DNA of 64,000 nucleotides, taken from the NCBI GenBank assembly GCA_041392835.1, contig JAWKLF010000002.1, positions 372,001 to 436,000 on the forward strand. Direction: 5' to 3'. This DNA comes from OLB11 sp041392835. Its GTDB lineage: Bacteria > Bacteroidota > Bacteroidia > Chitinophagales > Chitinophagaceae. Each line of letters opens with the position of its first letter. Position 1 is the stretch's first letter. Of the stretch, positions 1 to 7,157 are shown piece after piece. Made by a program: the position numbers and the translations under genes. Below the pieces are notes generated by a model. It did no database searches. It was not told where the DNA came from and saw only the letters and a list, made by a program, of their open reading frames with translations.

Positions 1-1
1 T

Positions 2-934
2 TTATATATGATAGCTGCCATAATCTTTTGGGGTATAAGCCTTCAAAGACAAAGCACAATTCTTTATAATTTAGAATTGGAAAATACAACCTTGAAACAT
101 GCCATATCGGATAGCACCCTACTCAAAGCTGACCTTGCTATGGTTAAAGAAAAAAGAGAGCGTAGAAAAAAACAATATTTAGGCGAAGGTACTTTTCTGC
201 TATTGATGCTATTGGTAGCATCGGGCTTTGTATATAGATCTTACTTTAAACAACAAAAAATAGAACGCTTACAAAAAAACTTCATGCTAAGTATAACACA
301 TGAATTAAAAACACCTATAGCTGGAATTAAATTGAACTTACAGACTCTACAAAAACACAAACAAATTCCAGATGAAAAAAAAGACAAAATAGTAACTAAT
401 GCCATTATAGAAACCGATAGATTAAATGAGCTATCCGATAATATATTGCTGTCTACACAATTAGAAAGTACAAAACAAGTACTTTATGCTGACGATATAG
501 ACCTCATTGACATATTGAGAGAAACTATCCATATCATGCAATCCAGATACCCAACACATACTTTTAAAAGTGAATTTCATAAAGAAAGCTATTCTATGAA
601 AGGAGAGATTCATTTATGGAATTTAGTGTTTAGTAACTTACTTGCAAATGCAAAAAAATATTCGCCAAAGCAATCCACAATTTTTATTGAAACTAATGCC
701 TATAAACAGGGTATGGTAATAGCCATAAAAGACGAAGGCGATGGTATAGATGACAAGGAAAAAAAAGAAATATTTAAAAAATTTTATAGGATAGGCGATG
801 AAAGCACTCGCAAAACCAAAGGCACAGGACTTGGCTTATATATTGTAAAAAAAATTCTTACTTTATACAAATATGACATAATTGTGAAAAACAATTATCC
901 TAAAGGCTCTATTTTTGAAATCTATATTGCATAG
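2..934 (+). CDS. sensor histidine kinase, partial at left edge
   Basis: Membrane sensor kinase of an OmpR-type two-component system. Counting from the ATG at base 8, there is a short hydrophobic stretch at residues 1-11, a periplasmic-like stretch, a transmembrane segment at about 60-78, then the H-box SITHELKTP (His98 predicted to be phosphorylated), an N-box (NLLANAKKYSP), a G1 box (DEGDGID) and a G2 box (GTGLGLYIV). The frame is open to the window edge and the first hydrophobic stretch is short, so the true start probably lies outside. The response regulator follows after 10 bases, so the two should be co-transcribed. The sensed signal cannot be read from the sequence. Confidence 0.9.
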   Translation, partial: LYMIAAIIFWGISLQRQSTILYNLELENTTLKHAISDSTLLKADLAMVKEKRERRKKQYLGEGTFLLLMLLVASGFVYRSYFKQQKIERLQKNFMLSITHELKTPIAGIKLNLQTLQKHKQIPDEKKDKIVTNAIIETDRLNELSDNILLSTQLESTKQVLYADDIDLIDILRETIHIMQSRYPTHTFKSEFHKESYSMKGEIHLWNLVFSNLLANAKKYSPKQSTIFIETNAYKQGMVIAIKDEGDGIDDKEKKEIFKKFYRIGDESTRKTKGTGLGLYIVKKILTLYKYDIIVKNNYPKGSIFEIYIA

Positions 935-944
935 CAAAATATAT

Positions 945-1661
945 ATGAACAAAACAGATACAACCAAAGGCAGCATACTGTTAGTAGAGGATGAAGAAAA
1001 CCTAGTAGAAGTATTAAGCTACAATTTAATATTGGATGGGTATGAAGTGCGTAGCGAAAGTAATGGAAAAGATGCTCTTAAAGCTTTCAAAGAAGAATAT
1101 TTTGATTGCATCGTATTAGACATCATGATTCCAGAATTAGATGGCATTGCGGTTTGCGAAACAATTAGACTTTCAAACAATCAAATACCTATATTATTCT
1201 TATCAGCAAAAAATACTTCAGAAGATAAAATTCAAGGTTTACGAAAAGGTGGTGATGATTATTTGACTAAACCTTTTAATCTTGAAGAATTATTATTGCG
1301 AATTGAAAAACTAATAGATAAGAATAAACGCATAGAACACATGCCTACACGAACAACTACATTTTCGTTTGGTGGTTGTAACATAGACTTTAATGCTAAT
1401 GTTTGCACTGATATACATGGTGAAAAAAAGGCGTTGACAAAAAAAGAAATTCAATTTTTAAAATTATTGATTGAACATAAAAATGAAGTAATTACACGCG
1501 AACAAATTTTGAAAAGGGTGTGGGGATACAATGTATTTCCTACCACAAGGACTATTGATAATTTTATTTTGACTTTTAGAAAATATTTTGAACAAAACCC
1601 ACGCGACCCAAAATACTTTATCAGTGTAAGAGGCTTAGGATATAAATTTACTATAGATTAA
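945..1661 (+). CDS. OmpR-family response regulator
   Basis: DNA-binding response regulator: receiver domain at about residues 10-125 (acidic EDE pocket near 15-17, phospho-acceptor Asp59 in VLDIMIPELDG, Lys in TKPFN) and a C-terminal winged helix (about 140-238). I place the start at the ATG at 945, ten bases after the kinase stop. An in-frame TTG at 915 would extend it backwards into the kinase gene and adds nothing domain-like. Cognate partner of the kinase upstream. The 3' end overlaps the convergent O-antigen-ligase gene by 27 bp. Confidence 0.93.
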   Translation: MNKTDTTKGSILLVEDEENLVEVLSYNLILDGYEVRSESNGKDALKAFKEEYFDCIVLDIMIPELDGIAVCETIRLSNNQIPILFLSAKNTSEDKIQGLRKGGDDYLTKPFNLEELLLRIEKLIDKNKRIEHMPTRTTTFSFGGCNIDFNANVCTDIHGEKKALTKKEIQFLKLLIEHKNEVITREQILKRVWGYNVFPTTRTIDNFILTFRKYFEQNPRDPKYFISVRGLGYKFTID

Positions 1662-2897
1662 TGGCAATGGCTTTTTATTATATTTCATAAAAGCCAGCAA
1701 TGACATTAAGAAAATAAAAAAAACATTACTCGCTTGCGACTCTATCATATTTTCTACAAGACAACTTAAAGCAAAAAGTATCCATACCCAAATACTCCAA
1801 GGATACATTTTTATAGGCATAGCCCAAGCAAAATTATATAATAGCAAAACAAACAAAAAGATACCTATCAAACCCAATTCTATCCATGAAGTCATATACT
1901 GATTGTGCACAGCCATATTATCTTTTGCAAGTTTTACATAGCCTTCTTGATGGAGTTTTTTTCTTAGTTCGTAATTGGCATCGCCAGTTCCGTAGCCAAA
2001 CAGAGGATTGGCAATAATAAGATGGGTGGCTGTTGTATAGGTTGCTACTCTTGAATTGGATGAATTAGAAACCCTTACTTCTTCTTTTTTTATAGATGTA
2101 ATTTCGGTCATTTCTAACATTCTTAATTTGAAGGCAGGATGATTGGCTAGCACAAAAGACAGTATAATACAAGCAACTATAGTTGATACCAAGCGTATCC
2201 AAATGGATTTTATGTAGGGAAAAGAAAAAATAAAAGTGAGTACAAAAAATAGAGCTAAAACAAGCAAAGAAATTTTTGACATCAACAAAAAAGTGAATAA
2301 AATAAATAATGGTAGCGATATCAAATATAAAAACTGATTCCACCCTGAGTTATTTTTAAAATCCAACAAGTGGTAGCTAATAAAAAAAATAGCCACAACA
2401 TAATAATTAGAAAAATAGCCTGGATGCCATATTGTATAAGCCAAATACATTCTATTCCATACTACTTCATACCCAAAATGTCTATATGAATATATACTAT
2501 GCCCTATATTAAATAGCAAGGAAAATAAACATGAGATGACAAAAAAGTTCATGATACTCTTTATCTCCTTACCATAAAAATAATGTTCGGTAGAAAACAA
2601 AAATGGCAAAATCAAAAAGCTCAATCTAGATTCTATAGAATGCAATGCTGTGTGCTTATCATCTGACCAAAATAGCCAGAGTATATATGCTGCAAAAAAA
2701 GAAAGCATTGATATACTTAGTCTATTCCATTCAAAACTTCTTATTTTCTTTATTAAATCCTTATCAAAAAGCCAATGCAATACTAACAAGATAATGCCCC
2801 ACGAACTCAACTTTTCGCTCCACGGAAAACTGCATAGAGTGGCAGTAACAATTAATAACCAAATAGATATTCTATTTAAATGTTGCAATACACGCAT
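1635..2897 (-). CDS. O-antigen ligase family membrane protein
   Basis: Polytopic inner-membrane protein of 420 aa with about ten hydrophobic segments. It contains a large extracytoplasmic loop around residues 255-330 with NPLFGYGTGDANYE, typical of the Wzy_C / WaaL superfamily, which polymerises or ligates O-antigen or other surface glycans. No other glycan gene lies next to it, so the substrate cannot be inferred. Ligase or polymerase is not decidable from sequence. Its 3' end overlaps the convergent response-regulator gene. Confidence 0.8.
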   Translation of the reverse strand: MRVLQHLNRISIWLLIVTATLCSFPWSEKLSSWGIILLVLHWLFDKDLIKKIRSFEWNRLSISMLSFFAAYILWLFWSDDKHTALHSIESRLSFLILPFLFSTEHYFYGKEIKSIMNFFVISCLFSLLFNIGHSIYSYRHFGYEVVWNRMYLAYTIWHPGYFSNYYVVAIFFISYHLLDFKNNSGWNQFLYLISLPLFILFTFLLMSKISLLVLALFFVLTFIFSFPYIKSIWIRLVSTIVACIILSFVLANHPAFKLRMLEMTEITSIKKEEVRVSNSSNSRVATYTTATHLIIANPLFGYGTGDANYELRKKLHQEGYVKLAKDNMAVHNQYMTSWIELGLIGIFLFVLLLYNFAWAMPIKMYPWSIWVWILFALSCLVENMIESQASNVFFIFLMSLLAFMKYNKKPLPLIYSKFIS

Positions 2898-2953
2898 CTA
2901 ACACGAAGATACAAGCCATGTTATAAAATCCAAGTAGTGAGCAAAATATAAAA

Positions 2954-2961
2954 TACCTTTG
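2954..2961 (+). promoter_or_regulatory. -7 promoter element, 4 nt from start codon
   Basis: TACCTTTG is an exact match to the Bacteroidota -7 consensus TAnnTTTG, with only four bases before the ATG at 2966. Transcription should start at or beside the start codon. Confidence 0.7.
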
Positions 2962-2965
2962 CCTT

Positions 2966-3580
2966 ATGCTTATCGATATACACCCTCAAAGCCCCGACGA
3001 ACGTAAAATAAAAATGATAGTAGAAGCGCTATCCAAAGGTGCTGTCATTATATACCCTACCGATACGGTGTATGGTATAGGGTGTGATATAGAACAAGCA
3101 AATGCAATAGAAAGAATTTGTAGATTAAAAAAAATACAGCCTTCTAAGGCAAGGCTATCCTTTCTTTGTTCAGATTTGAGCCACTTGAGCGAATATACCA
3201 AGCCTATAAGCACTCCTCTATATAGATGGCTAAAACAATATGTACCAGGCCCCTACACCTTCATATTAGAAGCCAATAAGAAAGTGCCAAAACTATTAAA
3301 ATCCAAACAAAATACAGTTGGTATTCGTGTTCCTAAAAATCCTATAAGTCATGCATTATTAAAGGCTTTGGGCAGACCAATACTAAGTTCTTCTTTGCCA
3401 ATGACCGATGAGGGAGACATCTTATCAGATGCCGATGAAATTCATGATATTTTTCAAAACAATGTAGAGTATGTAATAAATGGTGGCGAAGGTGGCAAAA
3501 TTCCATCTACTGTGGTTGATTGTATCTCCTTTCCTCCAGAAATTATTAGAGCAGGGAAAGGTGATATTTTCATTGAATAA
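2966..3580 (+). CDS. Sua5/YciO/YrdC family protein, YciO-like
   Basis: 204-aa single-domain member of the Sua5/YciO/YrdC fold, the family that makes threonylcarbamoyl-adenylate for tRNA t6A. The nucleotide-binding signature YPTDTVYGIGCD is at about residues 31-42. Details such as IHP near the N-terminus, AIERICRLKK, PGPYTFILE and VGIRVPKNPI resemble the YciO branch more than TsaC, and YciO's role is less certain than that of TsaC. Automated annotation would call it L-threonylcarbamoyladenylate synthase. Monocistronic, driven by the promoter element directly in front of it. Confidence 0.85.
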   Translation: MLIDIHPQSPDERKIKMIVEALSKGAVIIYPTDTVYGIGCDIEQANAIERICRLKKIQPSKARLSFLCSDLSHLSEYTKPISTPLYRWLKQYVPGPYTFILEANKKVPKLLKSKQNTVGIRVPKNPISHALLKALGRPILSSSLPMTDEGDILSDADEIHDIFQNNVEYVINGGEGGKIPSTVVDCISFPPEIIRAGKGDIFIE

Positions 3581-3650
3581 GAAAAAAAAGACTTTGTATT
3601 TTAGCTTATTCAGTAGTTTTTGGTTTAATTTGTGCTCAAAATAACAGCGA

Positions 3651-4322
3651 ATGCGAAATTGTTTTTTAGTATTAGTATTCCTTTTAGGATTTAACGTAGC
3701 TTCAAAAGCCCAATTATTCAAAATTCCTAAGTGGGACTATTTTTGGGATACCAAAGCACATGAAAAAGGTCAAATACATTTTTCTTATGGCTATGGATTG
3801 CCTCGTTTGGACAAAAAACTGTTTGATTATCATAAAGAAGAAACCAATTTTAGAGTAGTAGGTGTAGGGCCTTTTTTCTGGAAAGCAGAATTGGGCATGA
3901 GTAGAAAATTAAGCGTTGCGCTTTCGGCTTCTTATATCTTGTACAAATCTGACTGGACAAGACTTAGACCAGACATACGCTATGGTACCAATATGCCTTT
4001 TAAATATGGCAATACATTGCAAGACATTAGTGCCAACTTGCGTTTTAACTACCATTTTTATGTAGACAAAGAATGGGATGTATACGTTGGCGGTGGTGCT
4101 GGATACAATTATTTTAAATCCAAAGACTTTACTTATTATCCACCCGAAGACTCTCTATTCCAATCTTATTTCAAATTGCCCTACCCCGTTTCCTTTGAAA
4201 TGAATTTTGGTGTGCGCTATTTTTTCTTAACACGTACTGCTATTTACCTCGAAGCTGGCTATGGAAAAGCTCTAGTACAAGGTGGCTTTGTATTTAAATT
4301 TAGACACCGCAAAAGAGGTTAA
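3651..4322 (+). CDS. outer-membrane beta-barrel-like protein
   Basis: 223-aa secreted protein with an N-terminal signal peptide (hydrophobic residues 4-16, likely cleavage after SKAQ). The mature part alternates aromatic and polar residues and is rich in Gly, Tyr and Phe (VYVGGGAGYNYF, FGVRYFF, LEAGYGKA), as expected for an OmpA- or porin-like eight-strand barrel. It ends in a short basic tail. I do not recognise a named family. An imperfect -7 element lies about 20-28 bases upstream of the ATG. Confidence 0.65.
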   Translation: MRNCFLVLVFLLGFNVASKAQLFKIPKWDYFWDTKAHEKGQIHFSYGYGLPRLDKKLFDYHKEETNFRVVGVGPFFWKAELGMSRKLSVALSASYILYKSDWTRLRPDIRYGTNMPFKYGNTLQDISANLRFNYHFYVDKEWDVYVGGGAGYNYFKSKDFTYYPPEDSLFQSYFKLPYPVSFEMNFGVRYFFLTRTAIYLEAGYGKALVQGGFVFKFRHRKRG

Positions 4323-4329
4323 AAAGCAC

Positions 4330-4337
4330 TATATTTG
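4330..4337 (+). promoter_or_regulatory. -7 promoter element for 42-aa ORF
   Basis: TATATTTG matches TAnnTTTG exactly, 22 bases before the ATG at 4360. It supports the small ORF being a separate transcription unit. Confidence 0.6.
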
Positions 4338-4359
4338 CAAAAAATAAAAGTATCAATAC

Positions 4360-4488
4360 ATGAAATCTGTCGTATTATCCATTTATGAATTAGGCAACCA
4401 TTTTGGCTATTTTGCTTGTTGGGCCTATATTATTATTATGTTTGTTGGTTTGCTTTTTGTAATGAAAAATTACTTAAAAGAAGACTAA
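4360..4488 (+). CDS. small single-span membrane protein (42 aa)
   Basis: ATG to TAA, 42 codons. The protein has a short N-terminal part, one strongly hydrophobic segment at about residues 17-35 (AYIIIMFVGLLFV at 22-34), and a charged tail (KNYLKED). This is the profile of a bacterial membrane microprotein. An exact -7 element upstream and the placement between two genes with their own promoters argue for a real gene. No function can be assigned. Confidence 0.5.
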   Translation: MKSVVLSIYELGNHFGYFACWAYIIIMFVGLLFVMKNYLKED

Positions 4489-4519
4489 TCCACAGCCTAA
4501 TATTTCAATATCGATTCGC

Positions 4520-4527
4520 TACCTTTG
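4520..4527 (+). promoter_or_regulatory. -7 promoter element, 4 nt from pdxH start
   Basis: TACCTTTG, exact consensus, followed by four bases and the pdxH ATG at 4532. A near-leaderless mRNA is predicted. Confidence 0.7.
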
Positions 4528-4531
4528 CTCT

Positions 4532-5173
4532 ATGAGCATAGATATAGCTGCCATAAGAACCGATTATACATTACAAACTCTTAGCGAACACGATGTTCAC
4601 CAAGACCCCTTGATACAATTTGAACATTGGTTTCAAAATGCTGTACATAGTCAAATAGAAGATGTCAATGCTATGACGCTTTGCACTGTGGATAGCCAAG
4701 GCAAACCCCATGGCAGAATTGTATTATTGAAAGGATTAGAAGAAGAATCATTTATTTTTTTTACAAATTATTTAAGCCACAAAGGGCAAGAAATTCATGC
4801 TAACCCTTTTGTTTCACTAGTTTTTTATTGGAAAGAATTGCAACGCCAAGTGCGCATTGAAGGCTGTATACAAAAAATTTCGGAGCAAGCCTCAAACAAC
4901 TATTTTCAATCAAGACCCCGAGAAAGCCAAGTAGGTGCCTGGGCATCCTTACAAAGCGAAACCCTCTCCGAAAGACAAATACTCGAAAAACGATTTGAAG
5001 AAATTTCAAATACTCATGCAAACAAAGAAATAGCTAGACCCGCACACTGGGGTGGCTATGCTGTAGCACCTTCTTGCATAGAATTTTGGCAAGGTCGTGC
5101 AAACCGTTTGCACGATAGGATTATGTATAAAAAGGTAAATGCCGACTGGCGTATAGAGAGGTTGTATCCATAA
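4532..5173 (+). CDS. pdxH: pyridoxamine 5'-phosphate oxidase
   Basis: FMN-dependent enzyme oxidising pyridoxine or pyridoxamine 5'-phosphate to pyridoxal 5'-phosphate in the cytoplasm. The 213-aa length is normal. Family motifs are all present in order: GRIVLLKG (FMN phosphate site), FFTNYLSHKGQE, SLVFYWKELQRQVRIEG, YFQSRPRESQVGAWAS, and the C-terminal EFWQGRANRLHDRI with the substrate-binding Arg and His, ending WRIERLYP. The promoter element lies four bases upstream. A 58-codon ORF begins two bases after its stop codon. Confidence 0.97.
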   Translation: MSIDIAAIRTDYTLQTLSEHDVHQDPLIQFEHWFQNAVHSQIEDVNAMTLCTVDSQGKPHGRIVLLKGLEEESFIFFTNYLSHKGQEIHANPFVSLVFYWKELQRQVRIEGCIQKISEQASNNYFQSRPRESQVGAWASLQSETLSERQILEKRFEEISNTHANKEIARPAHWGGYAVAPSCIEFWQGRANRLHDRIMYKKVNADWRIERLYP

Positions 5174-5174
5174 A

Positions 5175-5351
5175 ATGTGTCTTGGACAGTTAACAACTTC
5201 AGGGGGAACAATAGTCTTACCAGTAGCAGGTACAATTGCTTGGGCTGTAGGTTGTGGTACTATTGGTGCACTTGGTGGAGGACTTGGAAATTCAGCAAAA
5301 AAAGCTGTAGAATTATTCATTGATTGGCTAACAGAAAAACCAAAAGGATAG
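5175..5351 (+). CDS. small Gly-rich hydrophobic peptide (58 aa)
   Basis: ATG to TAG, 58 codons, starting two bases after the pdxH stop, so translational coupling is possible. The peptide has a Gly-Gly at residues 10-11 and then a long small-residue hydrophobic stretch with GxxxG-like packing (GTIGALGGGLG at 28-38). It ends with an amphipathic, charged tail (KKAVELFIDWLTEKPKG). Composition resembles pore-forming peptides such as class II bacteriocins, but no processing transporter lies nearby. A further small membrane ORF begins seven bases downstream. No homologue recognised. Confidence 0.4.
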   Translation: MCLGQLTTSGGTIVLPVAGTIAWAVGCGTIGALGGGLGNSAKKAVELFIDWLTEKPKG

Positions 5352-5358
5352 ACTTTTT

Positions 5359-5550
5359 ATGAAAAAAGGAGTAGTATTTAAACTAGGAGCTGCGCTAATA
5401 AGTGCTATAGTATACTCACTGATTGAAATTCTATATTATAAAAGGGAATTTACAATTGGGACAATCATTTGGGGTGCTATTTTATGTTGGCCAATTTTGT
5501 TATGGGGTAAATTCAAAGAAGAAAACAATAAAGACGATAATAAAAAATAA
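5359..5550 (+). CDS. small two-span membrane protein (63 aa)
   Basis: 63-aa ORF with hydrophobic segments at about residues 8-25 and 32-48, and a strongly charged tail (KFKEENNKDDNKK). It begins seven bases after the Gly-rich 58-aa ORF and is probably in the same transcript as pdxH. The pairing of a Gly-rich peptide with a small two-span protein is reminiscent of peptide and immunity-protein pairs, but that is inference from shape only. Confidence 0.45.
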   Translation: MKKGVVFKLGAALISAIVYSLIEILYYKREFTIGTIIWGAILCWPILLWGKFKEENNKDDNKK

Positions 5551-5765
5551 TATAAAGCTAAAAATATTTATTTTTGATAAGGTCAGATTCAAGACATTTT
5601 ACAACAGTAGTTTGAACACAAGTCAGGCAGGACGAAGAGTTTAGCATTTTATAATGTACTCCAAATTTAATATCCTGTCATACATTTGAGATACGCCATA
5701 TTCTTTCCTTATCCCTAAATTTTACCCTCCATCCTTTCTTTTCAATACGACTAAGGATATTATAG
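5551..5765. other. intergenic stretch, no gene seen
   Basis: About 215 bases without a supported ORF, RNA or strong hairpin. It separates the small-ORF pair from the promoter of the M16 protease gene. Confidence 0.5.
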
Positions 5766-5773
5766 TACATTTG
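5766..5773 (+). promoter_or_regulatory. -7 promoter element of the M16 operon
   Basis: TACATTTG, exact TAnnTTTG match, 26 bases before the ATG at 5800. Confidence 0.65.
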
Positions 5774-5799
5774 AACCCATAAAATTTCTATAATACACT

Positions 5800-7122
5800 A
5801 TGCGAAAATTACTTTTCTCCATGCTGTCGCTGACTGCATTTCATACAATGCAAGCTCAAAGCGTAAACATCAAATTTACAGAATATGATTTGCCCAATGG
5901 ACTCCATGTTATCCTACACGAAGATCATACCATTCCTACGGTTGCTATCTCTGTACTGTATCATGTAGGTTCTAAAAACGAAGACCCTACTCGTACTGGG
6001 TTTGCTCACTTTTTTGAGCACCTTTTATTTGAAGGCTCAGAAAATATTGAACGTGGCGAATACATGAAACTCATTCAAAACAATGGTGGCGTCATCAATG
6101 CTAATACATCTTTTGATAGAACTTTCTATTTTGAAACCCTACCTTCCAACAAATTAGAACAAGGACTTTGGATGGAAAGTGAACGCATGCTTCATGCCAA
6201 AATAGATGATATTGGATTGGAAACACAACGAAAAGTGGTAAAAGAAGAAAAAAAACAACGATATGAGAATACACCCTATGGTCGTCTTTTGGAACAAATA
6301 TTTAAAAATGCATATACCAAACATCCGTATCAGTGGACACCTATAGGCGAAGCTCAATACATAGACCAAGCCAAGCTGCCAGAATTTATTGACTTTTACA
6401 AAACATTTTATGTGCCTAATAATGCTACGCTGAGCATAGGTGGCGATTTGAATATTGCTCAAACAAAAGCATGGATAGAAAAATATTTTGGTACTATACC
6501 TAAAGGCACTAAAGCCATACCAAGACCAAGCATAGTAGAGCCAGCACAAACTGAAGAAAGAAAAGTGACTTTTTATGACAAAGTACAATTACCAGCAGTT
6601 GTTTTTGCATATCATGCTCCTGCACAAGGCACAGAAGATGCTTATGCACTAGAAATGGTTGCCAAAATACTTTCGCAAGGCAAAAGCTCTCGACTACAAA
6701 AACAAATAGTAGATAAAGCACAAAAAGCAGTAGCTGCTGGCGCCTTTAATCTACCAACCGAAGATCCAGGACTGGCTATGATGTTTGGCATTGCCAACAT
6801 GGGTGTAAACGAAGCCGACTTAGAAAAAGCGATGGACGAAGAAGTAGACAATATTGTAAAAAATGGTGTGACTGACGAAGAATTGGAAAAATGTAAAAAC
6901 CAATTAGAAAACGAATTTGTGTCACAAAATCAAAAAGTATTAGGTATAGTCGAAAATTTAGCCAACTATCATGTTTACTATGGCGATGCCAATTTAATTA
7001 ATACAGAATTGAATAGATACTCAAAAATTACTAAGGCCGATTTAAAAAGAGTAGCTGAAAAATATCTACAAAAAAACAATCGTACTGTACTTTATTATTT
7101 ACCAGATAGTAGCAAAAATTAA
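5800..7122 (+). CDS. M16 family zinc protease, catalytic
   Basis: Secreted or periplasmic metalloprotease of the pitrilysin family, 440 aa. A signal peptide (about residues 1-20, AQ at the cleavage site) precedes the N-terminal M16 domain, which has the inverted zinc motif HxxEH intact (His70, Glu73, His74 in HFFEHLLFEG) and a distal Glu in the VVKEEK region near residue 150. A second, non-catalytic M16 domain follows. The length fits a two-domain half-clamshell that must pair with a second subunit. The next gene, 35 bases downstream, encodes a non-catalytic M16 protein and is the obvious partner. Confidence 0.93.
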   Translation: MRKLLFSMLSLTAFHTMQAQSVNIKFTEYDLPNGLHVILHEDHTIPTVAISVLYHVGSKNEDPTRTGFAHFFEHLLFEGSENIERGEYMKLIQNNGGVINANTSFDRTFYFETLPSNKLEQGLWMESERMLHAKIDDIGLETQRKVVKEEKKQRYENTPYGRLLEQIFKNAYTKHPYQWTPIGEAQYIDQAKLPEFIDFYKTFYVPNNATLSIGGDLNIAQTKAWIEKYFGTIPKGTKAIPRPSIVEPAQTEERKVTFYDKVQLPAVVFAYHAPAQGTEDAYALEMVAKILSQGKSSRLQKQIVDKAQKAVAAGAFNLPTEDPGLAMMFGIANMGVNEADLEKAMDEEVDNIVKNGVTDEELEKCKNQLENEFVSQNQKVLGIVENLANYHVYYGDANLINTELNRYSKITKADLKRVAEKYLQKNNRTVLYYLPDSSKN

Positions 7123-7157
7123 TTTCAAAAAAAACACAAGCATAAAAATAGTATACA

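Noticed and set aside
6154..6588. Long minus-strand ORFs inside the M16 and other genes
   Set aside because: They are shadow frames of well-supported genes and encode no known domain.
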